Under the pieces are notes generated by a model. The model was not told the origin of the DNA and did no database searches. It saw nothing but the letters and a program-made list of their open reading frames with translations. 45,286 nucleotides of DNA from Gordonia zhenghanii. Lineage in GTDB: Bacteria > Actinomycetota > Actinomycetes > Mycobacteriales > Mycobacteriaceae. A program made the translations under genes and the position numbers. Location: NCBI RefSeq assembly GCF_021738965.1, contig NZ_JAKKOQ010000009.1, forward strand, positions 1 through 45,286, in the 5' to 3' direction. Below are positions 8,174-16,664 of the stretch, one piece after another (positions within the stretch are counted from its first letter, which is position 1; each line of letters starts with the position of its first letter).

Positions 8174-8236
8174 ACGTTGGGACCCGACAGCGTTCCTAGG
8201 GCACTGGGTTCCTAGGACGCCGTCGAGTCCCAACGT
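8174..8236. terminator. Bidirectional hairpin between DUF559 gene and etfD
   Basis: ACGTTGGGACCCGACAGCG and its near-complement (ending CGAGTCCCAACGT) form a long stem with a few mismatches around CCTAGGGCACTGGGTTCCTAGG. It lies 4 nt after one stop and 15 nt before the other, between convergent genes, so it can terminate both. Confidence 0.7.
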
Positions 8237-8251
8237 CGGACTCGGTGCGAG

Positions 8252-11200
8252 TTACTTCGCGCCAGGGCGCTTCTTTCCGGCCGCGAGACCGAATCCCTTC
8301 GCCTTCGAAGCTCCGGTCTCAGCGATGGTCCGGGCGTCGGATGCGGGCGCCGACGAGGCCGGAGCCTCCGAGGCCTCTTCTTGCGCAGGTGCCTCTGCCT
8401 CGGGAGCTTCCGCTTCTGCAGGAGCCTCAGACTCCGCGGGAGCCTCGTCCTTCGGCGCTTCAGCTTCGGCCGCGGGAGCCTCCTCAGCCGGTGCCGCTGC
8501 TGCGGCTGGCTTGGGAGCGCCCGGTTTCTTGGCGCCGGGCTTCTTGATCCCGCCTGCCATGCCGAAGCCCTTGGCTTTGCCTTCGGTTCCCTCGGTGGTG
8601 ACTGCTTCTGCAGTCCCAGCCCCGGCGGGAGCTTCGGCAGTGGGAGCTTCGGAGTCGGTCGACTCGGTGGAAGCTTCCGGCTCGGCGGACTCAGCGGGAG
8701 CCTCAGCTGCCGGTGCCGCTGCTGCGGCTGGCTTCGGAGCGCCCGGCTTCTTGGCGCCGGGCTTCTTCAAGCCGCCCGCCATGCCGAAGCCCTTGGCCTT
8801 GCCTTCGGTTCCCTCAGTGGTGACTGCTTCCGCAGTTCCAGCCTCGGCCGGAGCCTCAGTGGCGGGAGCCTCCGCCTCAGCGGGAGCCTCGGCAGCCGGT
8901 GCCGCTGCTGCGGCTGGCTTCGGAGCGCCCGGCTTCTTGGCGCCGGGCTTCTTCAAGCCGCCCGCCATGCCGAAGCCCTTGGCCTTGCCCTCGGTGGACT
9001 CGGTCGAAGCAGGAGCCTCGCTCGTCGCCGACGATTCGCTCGTCGCCTCCGACGTCTCCGCCGCAGGTGCAGCGGCCCCGCCTGGCTTGGGCGCTCCTCC
9101 GCCTGGCTTCGGCGCCCCACCCGGCTTCTTGAGACCGCCCGGCTTCTTCAGGCCTCCGCCCATAGCCAGCCCCTTGGCCGGTGCGGCCTCGGTGGTCTCG
9201 GCTGCCGGTGCGTCCGTTGTCGGTGCATCTGCTGCGGGAGCAGCCGCACCGCCCGGCTTGGGGGCCCCGCCCGGCTTCTTCAAGCCGCCGGGCTTCTTGA
9301 GGCCGCCGCCCTTCGGTGCCAAACCCACAGCAGGCTTGGGCTCCGTCGTCGGGGCTTGCGCGGTCTTGGTCTCAGCCGCGGCCGGAGCAGCGGCAGCCGC
9401 CTTTGCCGGTTCCGGCTCAGGAGTCGGAGCCAAGTCAGACTGGATCGGGTGCAAGAACTTGCCACCGCGCTCGACCTTTGCGCGGCCGCGCTGGACGCCC
9501 TCGAGAATCATCTGTGCGACGTCGACGACCTCGACCTTGCCCTCTTCTTCGGTGCCGCTGGTACGAGCGGTGACACCGTCGGTGAGCATGACGCGGCAGA
9601 ACGGGCAGCCGGTCGCGATCTTCTTCGTCTCGCCCTCGCCGGTCGGAGCCGGAGTCAAGGTGAGAGTGTCGAGCGCTTCGTCGACGCGGTCGACGTTGAT
9701 GCGCTTGCCGATCTGTTCTTCCATCCACATGCGCGCGCCGCCTGCGCCACAGCACATGGAGCGTTCTCCGTGACGCGGCATCTCAGTCAGTTCGCCGCCC
9801 GCTGCGTCCATCAGTTCACGCGGAGCGTCGTAGACCTTGTTGTGACGGCCCAGGTAGCAAGGGTCGTGGTAGGTGATCGCCTGACCGCCGACCGGGGCGA
9901 CCGGCACCAGGCGCTTCTCGCGCACCAGCCGGTTGAGCAACTGCGTGTGGTGAACGACCTCGTAATCGCCGCCGACCTGCGGGTACTCGTTGCCGAGCGC
10001 GTTGAAGCAGTGCGCACAGGTGACGACGATCTTCTTGCGCTGGGTCGGTGCTGTGGCGAACAGTTCGTCGAACGTCTCGATGTTCTGCTGCGCGAGCATC
10101 TGGAACAGGAACTCGTTGCCTGCGCGGCGAGCGGAGTCGCCGGTGCAGGTCTCGCCTTCGCCGAGGACTAGGAAGTCGACGGCGGCGATGTCGAGGAGTT
10201 CCGCGACGGCCTTCGTGGTCTTCTTCGCCCGATCCTCGTACGCGCCGGCGCAGCCGACCCAGAAGAGGTACTCGTAACCTTCGAATGATTCGACGTCCTT
10301 GCCGTAGACCGGGATGTCGATGTCGATCTCGTCGATCCACGCGGTGCGCTGCGAGGAGTTCTGCCCCCACGGGTTGCCCTTGTTCTCGAGATTCTTGAAC
10401 ATCCCGGCCAGCTCGGTCGGGAAGTCCGACTCGATCAGCACCTGGTAACGACGCATGTCGATGAAGTGGTCGACGTGCTCGATGTCCACCGGGCACTGCT
10501 CGACGCAGGCGCCACACGTGGTGCACGACCACAGTGCTTCGGCGTCGATGACCGCTCCGAGCGGGTCTCCGCCGAGCGAGTCGCCGACCAGCTTGCGATC
10601 GGCCTCTGCGCGCGCAGACTCGGGGACCTTGGCGAGCTTGTCCTCGTCGACGTTCCCGTCCTTGTCGACGATGCCGACCTCGTTGCCTTCGGTGTCCTTG
10701 GCGCCGCCCGCGAACAGGTACGGAGCCTTGGCCTGGCCGTGGTCACGGAGCGCCATCATCATCAGCTTCGGCGACAGCGGCTTACCGGTGTTCCATGCCG
10801 GACACTGCGACTGGCAGCGACCGCACTCGGTGCACGTGGTGAAGTCGAGCCAGCCCTTCCACGAGAAGTCCTCGATCTTGCCTGCGCCGAACGCGTCGAC
10901 GTCGGGGTCGGCCTCCTCCATGTCGAGGACCTTGCCCTGGCTCATCATCGGCTTCGCTGCGCCGAGGGCGACTCCGCCGTCGGTCTCACGCTTGAAGAAG
11001 ATGTTCGGGAACGCTGCGAAACGGTGCCATGCGACACCCCAGTCGATGTTGAGGCCGACTACGGCGAGCCAGATCATGCCCGACATCAGCTTGATGACTG
11101 CTGCCGCGGTGACCCAGTACACGGAGCTGCCCTCGAAGAGCTGCGCGAAGTAATGAGTGAAGAACGACGTCCAGATCGGCGGGTCTTCGATGCCCGACGA

Positions 11201-11734
11201 GATCTTGAAGGTCTTGACGAACACCATGCCGAGGCCCTCGATGAGGACGACCAGTTCGACGAAGTACGCGGCGCCGAAGCGCGACCCGGAGAAGCGCGAG
11301 AGCCTGCCGGGACGGCGCGGGTGGTTGAGCTGGCGGATGATCATCATCGCGGAGATGCCGATCACCGTGCCGAGGCCGAGCACCTCGTCGGCGAAGATGT
11401 AGATGTTCCATGCGCCGATGACCGGCCAGTGGAACTCGGGGTCGAAGATCTGGCCGTACGCCTCGAACCAGAAGATCGCACCGATCAGGAAGCCGAACAT
11501 CACCAGCCAGTGGGCCCAGCCGACGGTGCGGAACTTGACCATCCGGGTGTGTGCGACGAATTCCTTCAACATCGTCGCCAGGCGTTTACCCGGATAGGCG
11601 AAGCGTTGAGCATCGACCTTCTGGCCTTGCGCAATGGAGCGGATCATGGTGAATACGCCCCGCAAGAACAGCGCCCAACAAACCAGGCTGATCAACGCGG
11701 CGATCGATCCGATCACGATCGTGGTCGTCGTCAT
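8252..11734 (-). CDS. etfD: EtfD-type membrane (Fe-S)-binding oxidoreductase with long repetitive tail
   Basis: 1160 residues. The N-terminal 250 or so hold about five membrane helices resembling a NarI/HdrE-type cytochrome b domain. A cytoplasmic part has two [4Fe-4S] motifs (C301, C304, C307, C311 and C404, C407, C410, C414) and two cysteine-rich CCG domains (YHDPCYLGRH, MCCGAGGARM, CPFCRVML). The homologue Rv0338c was named EtfD: it reoxidises the electron-transfer flavoprotein in fatty-acid beta-oxidation and reduces the quinone pool. Residues from about 766 on are low-complexity Ala/Pro/Glu/Lys, with repeats ending in GFGLAAGKKRPGAK; the M. tuberculosis protein is shorter (about 880 residues, from memory). 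The very long antisense open frames over the tail are composition artefacts. Upstream is a long AT-poor spacer. Confidence 0.92.
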   Translation of the reverse strand: MTTTTIVIGSIAALISLVCWALFLRGVFTMIRSIAQGQKVDAQRFAYPGKRLATMLKEFVAHTRMVKFRTVGWAHWLVMFGFLIGAIFWFEAYGQIFDPEFHWPVIGAWNIYIFADEVLGLGTVIGISAMMIIRQLNHPRRPGRLSRFSGSRFGAAYFVELVVLIEGLGMVFVKTFKISSGIEDPPIWTSFFTHYFAQLFEGSSVYWVTAAAVIKLMSGMIWLAVVGLNIDWGVAWHRFAAFPNIFFKRETDGGVALGAAKPMMSQGKVLDMEEADPDVDAFGAGKIEDFSWKGWLDFTTCTECGRCQSQCPAWNTGKPLSPKLMMMALRDHGQAKAPYLFAGGAKDTEGNEVGIVDKDGNVDEDKLAKVPESARAEADRKLVGDSLGGDPLGAVIDAEALWSCTTCGACVEQCPVDIEHVDHFIDMRRYQVLIESDFPTELAGMFKNLENKGNPWGQNSSQRTAWIDEIDIDIPVYGKDVESFEGYEYLFWVGCAGAYEDRAKKTTKAVAELLDIAAVDFLVLGEGETCTGDSARRAGNEFLFQMLAQQNIETFDELFATAPTQRKKIVVTCAHCFNALGNEYPQVGGDYEVVHHTQLLNRLVREKRLVPVAPVGGQAITYHDPCYLGRHNKVYDAPRELMDAAGGELTEMPRHGERSMCCGAGGARMWMEEQIGKRINVDRVDEALDTLTLTPAPTGEGETKKIATGCPFCRVMLTDGVTARTSGTEEEGKVEVVDVAQMILEGVQRGRAKVERGGKFLHPIQSDLAPTPEPEPAKAAAAAPAAAETKTAQAPTTEPKPAVGLAPKGGGLKKPGGLKKPGGAPKPGGAAAPAADAPTTDAPAAETTEAAPAKGLAMGGGLKKPGGLKKPGGAPKPGGGAPKPGGAAAPAAETSEATSESSATSEAPASTESTEGKAKGFGMAGGLKKPGAKKPGAPKPAAAAAPAAEAPAEAEAPATEAPAEAGTAEAVTTEGTEGKAKGFGMAGGLKKPGAKKPGAPKPAAAAAPAAEAPAESAEPEASTESTDSEAPTAEAPAGAGTAEAVTTEGTEGKAKGFGMAGGIKKPGAKKPGAPKPAAAAAPAEEAPAAEAEAPKDEAPAESEAPAEAEAPEAEAPAQEEASEAPASSAPASDARTIAETGASKAKGFGLAAGKKRPGAK
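8255..9333 (-). repeat. Coding repeats of the EtfD C-terminal tail
   Basis: Five full modules plus a terminal half module. Each begins with a basic block (LKKPGGLKKPGGAPKPGG in the two proximal copies; KAKGFGMAGGLKKPGAKK in the three distal ones, the last with I for L), then AAAAAP and an acidic Glu/Thr/Ser/Ala linker of variable length. The tail ends with KAKGFGLAAGKKRPGAK. DNA identity between the distal copies (around 8560, 8780 and 8960) is high, pointing to recent duplication. Confidence 0.85.
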
Positions 11735-11978
11735 GAAAGTACCGGCCTTTCTTCAGGTCGTACCTGGACTCGACGTGAGCGGCCGATGCTCATGCCGAAG
11801 TCGACATTTTCTCCTGGTAACCGTAAGGCTTCGCACCCGGCGAGCGCTCCCAAGGATTACCTAACTTCGCTGGTTGCAACGGGTTCCAGGTCTGCATCGT
11901 GATGTTACTCGTGAGTAGGTAGTGGGCCAAGCTTCCTTCGACCGATCTCGGTGTGACGTCGGACAAGGTGCGGGCGGG

Positions 11979-12147
11979 GGGTCTCGACTCCGCTCGACCA
12001 GCGATGACGGGCTCGACCAGCGGTGACGGGGCTCGGCCAGTGACGACGGGCCGGGTCGGCGATGAACGCGCGACCAGCGATGAAGGGCTTGATCGGCGAT
12101 GACGGGCGCGACCAGTGGTGACGGGTCGCGCCGGCGGTGGGCCGCGA
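11979..12147. repeat. Degenerate repeat field between etfD and the secreted-protein gene
   Basis: It starts with a TCTCGACTCCGCTCGACC core and continues as about eight degenerate units of 18-20 bp of the type CGACCAGCGATGACGGG. It fills the middle of the 556-nt gap 11735-12290. The rest of that gap (11735-11978 and 12148-12290) must hold the divergent promoters of etfD and the plus-strand gene, but I see no convincing element. Confidence 0.7.
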
Positions 12148-12290
12148 TTAGGTCAATCCTGTGCCGAAAATGTGACGTTTACGGGGATACGCGACTGTTT
12201 CGTCGTCGTCCGACTCTAATGTCCAATCCATCGCGACCACGCAGGTCGAGACCGTGCTTCCGCTCTGGCGGCCAGACAGAAAGAGTTGAC

Positions 12291-13628
12291 ATGAAGAAGT
12301 CGACAATCCGGCGAAGTGTGGTTGCCGCAGCTGCTGTCGCTGCGGTCGCCGCGGGAAGTCTCGCGCCCGCTCCGGCCGAAGCCGCTGTGTCGGTGCCCGT
12401 TCTCGCCACCTGTGCACCGGGAGAAGGACCCGTCGGCAGTGCGTTTCGCGGCGCTTCCGCCGACTGTTCCGCGGCCAGTCCATCGTTGATCGCGGCGGGT
12501 GCAGATGCACTCATCGGGTGGATAGTGCCAGACGTCGGATTCAAGCTGAGCGATCTCAACATGGCCTTGGCGATGGGGGTGCCGATTGTCAGTCCAGGCA
12601 AGGCGACGATCTCCGGCAGCGGATTCACCACCGCGGTGGGCATATCGGGGACTGGCCAGGCAGATGCTGGCGGCGTGTTGAGTGGTGCGATCGCGGTCGG
12701 GTTGCTCGGTGGCACGGGAGAGGCGGACTCGACATTCGGCGGCATCTCGCTCGCCGCCGGAGTGGGTGGGACGTCGACCGCACACGCCCTGCCTTTCGGA
12801 TTCGCGACGTCAGTCGGCATCGGGTACGACACATCGGCGACAGCATTCGGCGGCTTTGCTTCCGCAGCAGGGACGTCTCCGCTCGCAGGCTCGGCGCAAA
12901 CGGTATGCACCGCGCTGTACGCGACAGCTTCGGTGCGAAACGCTGACGGCAATGTGTCGTCGTGTACGAGTGTCCTGTTCATCTTCCAGCAGTCGCAGCA
13001 GGGTGACGGCCCGGTCGTCTACGCGATCAAGAATCCATTCTCGCTCGGATTCACCTCGCCGCTTGCCGGTCTCCTGTCTGTGCTCGAGGTACTCCCGCTC
13101 CCCGAGGAGGTCACGGATCTGCTCGATGTCGGGTTCATGCCGGTGTTCACTGAAGACCTCGTCCGCGTCGTGATGACCGATGGCGGGCCGACGGTCGAGT
13201 CGGACTTGTTCGGCTCGAAGGCGGACTCGGCGGCTACTGCGCCCTCGGTCCTCGCGGCGAAGAGTGCGTCGATGTCCGACGGTGTCGGATCCGGAGGCGA
13301 CGTGTCGAGCAGTCGCACGACTGCGGACGTTTCGACCGGGTCGAACGGTAATGACGAGGGTTCGGGCGTCGAAGCTCCCGCCGTCGAAGCGACTGCGGAT
13401 GCTCCGGCAGAGACGGAGACTGAGACTTCTGAGACGGGGCCTGCTGAGTCGGGGCCTGCTGAGACGGGGCCGACGGAGACCGAGCCTGCTGAGACCGAGT
13501 CGTCTGCGCCGGCAGCTAGCGAGAGCGCGTCGGATGGCGACGAATCGAGCGGAGCCGAAACGTCGTCGGAGGACGCCCCGGCGTCGGACGAGTCGGGGAC
13601 CAGCGAAGAGGCACCGACGGCGGCGTGA
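12291..13628 (+). CDS. Secreted Gly/Ala-rich protein with acidic tail, function unknown
   Basis: 445 residues. ATG 12291 gives a good signal peptide (KKSTIRR, then an Ala/Val-rich core, with likely cleavage after PAEAA near residue 34); the frame reaches back to 12099 but that extension lacks sense. The mature part has a small, Gly/Ser/Ala-rich, beta-prone domain (about 35-210) with a few cysteines that may pair (CAPGEG, DCSAAS, QTVCTAL, SSCTS). A second region follows at about 240-310, and then a 120-residue Ser/Thr/Glu/Pro/Ala tail with ETGPAESGPAETGPTETEPA repeats. I do not recognise the family. No LPXTG or membrane anchor is visible, so it may be released or held in the cell envelope. A terminator follows directly. 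Confidence 0.8.
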   Translation: MKKSTIRRSVVAAAAVAAVAAGSLAPAPAEAAVSVPVLATCAPGEGPVGSAFRGASADCSAASPSLIAAGADALIGWIVPDVGFKLSDLNMALAMGVPIVSPGKATISGSGFTTAVGISGTGQADAGGVLSGAIAVGLLGGTGEADSTFGGISLAAGVGGTSTAHALPFGFATSVGIGYDTSATAFGGFASAAGTSPLAGSAQTVCTALYATASVRNADGNVSSCTSVLFIFQQSQQGDGPVVYAIKNPFSLGFTSPLAGLLSVLEVLPLPEEVTDLLDVGFMPVFTEDLVRVVMTDGGPTVESDLFGSKADSAATAPSVLAAKSASMSDGVGSGGDVSSSRTTADVSTGSNGNDEGSGVEAPAVEATADAPAETETETSETGPAESGPAETGPTETEPAETESSAPAASESASDGDESSGAETSSEDAPASDESGTSEEAPTAA

Positions 13629-13646
13629 TGTGAGCGCCAGCTGAAG

Positions 13647-13686
13647 CGAGCGGAGCCGGATCCCGAGGGGTGTCCGGCTCCGCTCG
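13647..13686 (+). terminator. Hairpin terminator after the secreted-protein gene
   Basis: CGAGCGGAGCCGGA and TCCGGCTCCGCTCG form a perfect 14-bp stem around a 12-nt loop, starting 18 nt after the stop codon. There is no T-run. Confidence 0.75.
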
Positions 13687-13695
13687 TGTCGGGTG

Positions 13696-13846
13696 GGGGT
13701 CTCGACTCCGCTCGACCAGCAAAAAAGAGGGCTCGACCAGCAAAAAAGAGGGCTCGACCAGCAAGAACGGGGGTCTCGACTCCGCTCGACCAGCGGCGAG
13801 GGGGTCTCGACCGGCGGCGAGGGGGTCTCGACCGGCGACGGCGGGT
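13696..13846. repeat. Repeat field between convergent genes
   Basis: Two copies of the TCTCGACTCCGCTCGACC core (about 13700 and 13774), three copies of a 20-bp CTCGACCAGCAAAAAAGAGG-like unit, and two GGTCTCGACCGGCGGCGAGG-like units. The field runs right up to the stop codon of the WS/DGAT gene. Confidence 0.8.
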
Positions 13847-15247
13847 CTAGGCCTTCGGGGGCAGCGCCTCCAGTTCGGCGAGCGTCGTCTCGAGGTGATC
13901 GAGGATGCGCTGGAGGCTGGGGAGTTCGGCGCGGGCGCCGGTGATACCGAAGTTCGCCTTGCCGGAGATAGTGGCGATCGTGATGTTGATGGCCAGACCT
14001 TCCAACGGGATCGACACCGGGTAGCAGCCATCCATGCGTGCGCCGTTCCAGTACAGCGGTTCGTCGGGCCCCGGAATGCTCGAGATCATCAAGTTGAATC
14101 CGGTCGGCGTGTACTGCACGAAGCCCGGGATCGTCGTGAACGCCAACGGCCAGATGATCGCGGCGCCCAGCGCGAGGGCCTGCAACGGTCGGAGGCCGCG
14201 GACGGCGGCCTTCGCGGCGTTCGTCGACGCTTTGATCGCGGCGACACGGGTGCCCGGGTCGGCGACGTCGGTCGCCAACCGCACCGAGATCGCGGTGATC
14301 GCGTTGCCGTCCGAATCGTTGTCGCTGTGCAACGAGACCGGCAGCACGGCGACGAGCGACTCGTCGGGCAGCGCATCCTGGTCACTCAGGTAGGTGCGCA
14401 GGGCGCCCGAGCACATCGCGACCATCACGTCGTTCAACGTCATGCCCTGCGCCTTGCCGACGGCGCGGAGTCGTTCGATCGGCCAGTCCTGGGCGGCGAA
14501 ACGTCGTGCCGACCCGATCGGAACGTTCAAGATCGTGTTCGGAGCCTGCTGCATGGGCGGTACGTAGTCTTTGTCCGTCACACCGGCGATGGCGATCTTG
14601 GCGGCAGCGGGGCCCAGGCCGACCACCTGTTCGGCGATGCCGACGACCTGTGAGGCGACTCCTGTGATCGACGACAGAAGTCCCTTCGACTTTTCCTCGA
14701 CCTTCTTGGGTTTCGGGGGACGCTGCATCCGTGCGTCCCACACGGCGGTCACCGACCTGTCGTCCGGGTCGGCAGACAGGCTTCGCTGCAGCAGTCGCAG
14801 AGCGGTGACGCCGTCGACGACGGAGTGGTGGAACTTCGTGTAGACGGCGATGCGGCCGTCCGCCAGGCCCTCGATGATGTGCGCTTCCCACATCGGGCGG
14901 CGTCGGTCGAGAAGGTTCCCGTGGTTGAGCGACACGTACTGCAGCAGATCGCGAACCGCACCCGGCCGGGGAAGGATCGCGCGCCGGAGGTGATAGTCGA
15001 AGTCGATCTCGTCGTCGTACGACCACGCGGTGTATCCGGCGACCTGCGCGGGAGTAGCAGGCCGCTTCAAGAACATCGGTGCGACATCGCCGCTCGGGAT
15101 CCGCAGTCTCTCGGCCATCTCCTCGGCGAGATCGTCGGACGACTGGTCCTCGCGCGGCACGAACAGTTGGAGTCCGCCGACATGCATCGGCTGCTCACGG
15201 GTCTCCGCAATCAGGAACATCGAATCCGTGACCGGCATGTACTGCAT
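13847..15247 (-). CDS. WS/DGAT wax ester synthase/diacylglycerol acyltransferase
   Basis: 466 residues, the usual length. It transfers an acyl group from acyl-CoA to diacylglycerol or a fatty alcohol, making storage triacylglycerol or wax ester at the membrane. The catalytic HHxxxDG motif is H140-H141-S-V-V-D145-G146. Other landmarks are PMWEAHIIEGL, NDVMVAMCSGALR and the C-terminal NLMISSIPGP. AGGAG lies about 12 nt before ATG 15247. Mycobacteriales carry many paralogues (Tgs family); which one this is cannot be told from the sequence alone. It stands alone, divergent from a YdcF-like gene. Confidence 0.93.
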   Translation of the reverse strand: MQYMPVTDSMFLIAETREQPMHVGGLQLFVPREDQSSDDLAEEMAERLRIPSGDVAPMFLKRPATPAQVAGYTAWSYDDEIDFDYHLRRAILPRPGAVRDLLQYVSLNHGNLLDRRRPMWEAHIIEGLADGRIAVYTKFHHSVVDGVTALRLLQRSLSADPDDRSVTAVWDARMQRPPKPKKVEEKSKGLLSSITGVASQVVGIAEQVVGLGPAAAKIAIAGVTDKDYVPPMQQAPNTILNVPIGSARRFAAQDWPIERLRAVGKAQGMTLNDVMVAMCSGALRTYLSDQDALPDESLVAVLPVSLHSDNDSDGNAITAISVRLATDVADPGTRVAAIKASTNAAKAAVRGLRPLQALALGAAIIWPLAFTTIPGFVQYTPTGFNLMISSIPGPDEPLYWNGARMDGCYPVSIPLEGLAINITIATISGKANFGITGARAELPSLQRILDHLETTLAELEALPPKA

Positions 15248-15371
15248 GGCACCGCACTCCTCCCAGTTGTGTGCGCTCCTCCGCGCACGAATGGCTCAAT
15301 TGTGACACGTCGCACAACGCCGGATGATCGCGCCCTACCTCGTCGGATTCCGCAGCGTGGACGGCGCGCAC

Positions 15372-15377
15372 TACCGT
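15372..15377 (+). promoter_or_regulatory. -10 box of a leaderless mRNA (YdcF-like gene)
   Basis: TACCGT is followed by 6 nt and then GTG 15384, the spacing expected when transcription starts at the first base of the start codon. It matches the actinobacterial TANNNT consensus and supports the GTG over the upstream ATG 15324. Confidence 0.55.
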
Positions 15378-15383
15378 GTACGG

Positions 15384-15998
15384 GTGTTCACTCGACGACG
15401 TCTCGTACGGCTCCTTCTGCTGTCAGTTCTCGCGGTGGAAGTCCTCGTCGCGGTCACGTCGTCGTGGGTCGCCGTCGCATCGCGCGGTCGTGTGGTCGAG
15501 CCGGGAGACATCACGGAGGACGCGCCCCGCACCGTGATCGTCCTCGGTGCGAAAGCCGACGACGGGCAGCCCGGGGACTACCTCCGCGCACGTCTCGACG
15601 TGGTCGTCGACCTGTATCGGGCGCAGCGCGTGGACACGATCCTCGTCTCGGGCAACGACGAAGACGACGCCGGAAACGAGGTTCGGGTGATGCGTGCCTA
15701 TCTGGAGGCTCGAGGTGTGCCGTCGCGTGTGATCGTCGACGACGGGATCGGACTCAACACGGCAGCCACGTGCAGACGCGCCGCCGACCTGTTCGGGATC
15801 CGTTCGGCATTGATCGTGACGCAGAACTTCCACGCCGGGCGGGCCGTTCTCCTGTGCGAGGCCTACGGGATCGACGCGACCGGCGTGATCGCGCCGTGCG
15901 GGCACTGTTCGACGCTCAGCATGGTCCGCAATCACCTGCGCGAATCGCTCGCGTCGCGGCCGCGTGCCGTCTGGGACTCCGTCCGCGCGCGGAGATGA
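15384..15998 (+). CDS. YdcF/SanA-like DUF218 membrane-anchored protein
   Basis: 204 residues from GTG 15384. One N-terminal membrane helix (residues about 7-28) is followed by a DUF218 domain: TVIVLGAKADDGQPGDYLRARLD near the start, ILVSGNDEDDAGNE, and LIVTQNFHAGRAVLLCEAYG. This matches the SanA/YdcF family, involved in envelope integrity in enterobacteria and of unknown chemistry here. The in-frame ATG 15324 would add 20 residues before the membrane helix; the leaderless -10 box favours the GTG. No partner genes are apparent. Confidence 0.85.
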   Translation: MFTRRRLVRLLLLSVLAVEVLVAVTSSWVAVASRGRVVEPGDITEDAPRTVIVLGAKADDGQPGDYLRARLDVVVDLYRAQRVDTILVSGNDEDDAGNEVRVMRAYLEARGVPSRVIVDDGIGLNTAATCRRAADLFGIRSALIVTQNFHAGRAVLLCEAYGIDATGVIAPCGHCSTLSMVRNHLRESLASRPRAVWDSVRARR

Positions 15999-16059
15999 CG
16001 GCAAGCACCTGACGACGAAACAGGTCATTCAGCCGAATTGCCGCCCTGCGCTGTCGGAT

Positions 16060-16065
16060 TAGCGT
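16060..16065 (+). promoter_or_regulatory. -10 box of a leaderless mRNA (KAS III-like gene)
   Basis: TAGCGT is followed by 6 nt and then ATG 16072, with no Shine-Dalgarno sequence in between. Confidence 0.5.
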
Positions 16066-16071
16066 GGTTGC

Positions 16072-16629
16072 ATGGTGAGGACCGGAACACCCGGGTTGGA
16101 CGTGGCCGGACTTGCGGTGACTGCCGCCGCAGGCGGTCATTGGGCGGTCCCGACGCACGCGGCCCTCGCCTCATTGCACGATGCCCGATTCCCGCCCACC
16201 GCGGTCACGGCCGTCTTTCATATGGGGCACGACATCATCGGACCGATGTCGGGGGCTGTCCGTGACGTCATCGGAGCGACTCGCTGCACACGCACGTTCG
16301 ACGTCGACGTCGGCGCGATGGGCTTGGTCGCTGCGCTGGCGGTTGGCGCATCACTCGTCGACGACGGAGCGGTGTTGATCACCGTCTGCGAACCCGGCGG
16401 CGGAGCCGCATCGATCGTGTTGGCCGGGGGATCGTCGTCGCGCGCTGCGACGTTCGAGTTCGATCAGGCGCGCGGCGACGAGACCGGGCCGTACGTGCTG
16501 CGGTCGGCGTCCCCGGTCCGTGGGCTCCTCGACTGTCGCGCGGCCGGACGATACGACGTGGTGCTCGTGGCGGCTGACGGCGCGTCGCCGACCGCCTCCG
16601 TGCGGTGCCGCCTGCAGAGTCGCCACTGA
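16072..16629 (+). CDS. Short thiolase-fold protein resembling half of KAS III, no catalytic Cys
   Basis: 185 residues. The middle resembles the N-terminal half of beta-ketoacyl-ACP synthase III: HAALASLHDARFPPTAVTAV, then a segment like the PSTA-xxVQxxLGA helix (IGPMSGAVRDVIGATRCT), then FDVDVGAMGLVAALAVGASL and GAVLITVCE. In KAS III the motif is FDVxAACSGF with the nucleophilic Cys; here that position is Ala. Only about half the family length is present, so condensing activity is unlikely. It could be a decayed paralogue or a non-catalytic thiolase-fold protein. No lipid or polyketide cluster surrounds it. The assignment rests on pattern resemblance only. Confidence 0.55.
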   Translation: MVRTGTPGLDVAGLAVTAAAGGHWAVPTHAALASLHDARFPPTAVTAVFHMGHDIIGPMSGAVRDVIGATRCTRTFDVDVGAMGLVAALAVGASLVDDGAVLITVCEPGGGAASIVLAGGSSSRAATFEFDQARGDETGPYVLRSASPVRGLLDCRAAGRYDVVLVAADGASPTASVRCRLQSRH

Positions 16630-16664
16630 CCCGATCCGGTTGCGAGTAGTCCTCGAACACTGCG

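Noticed and set aside
8325..10171. Two long plus-strand open frames (482 and 596 codons) over the etfD 3' part
   Set aside because: They mirror the repetitive Ala/Pro/Lys/Glu tail. The encoded Ser/Gly/Ala/Phe or Arg/Leu/Cys strings carry no motifs or ribosome-binding sites.
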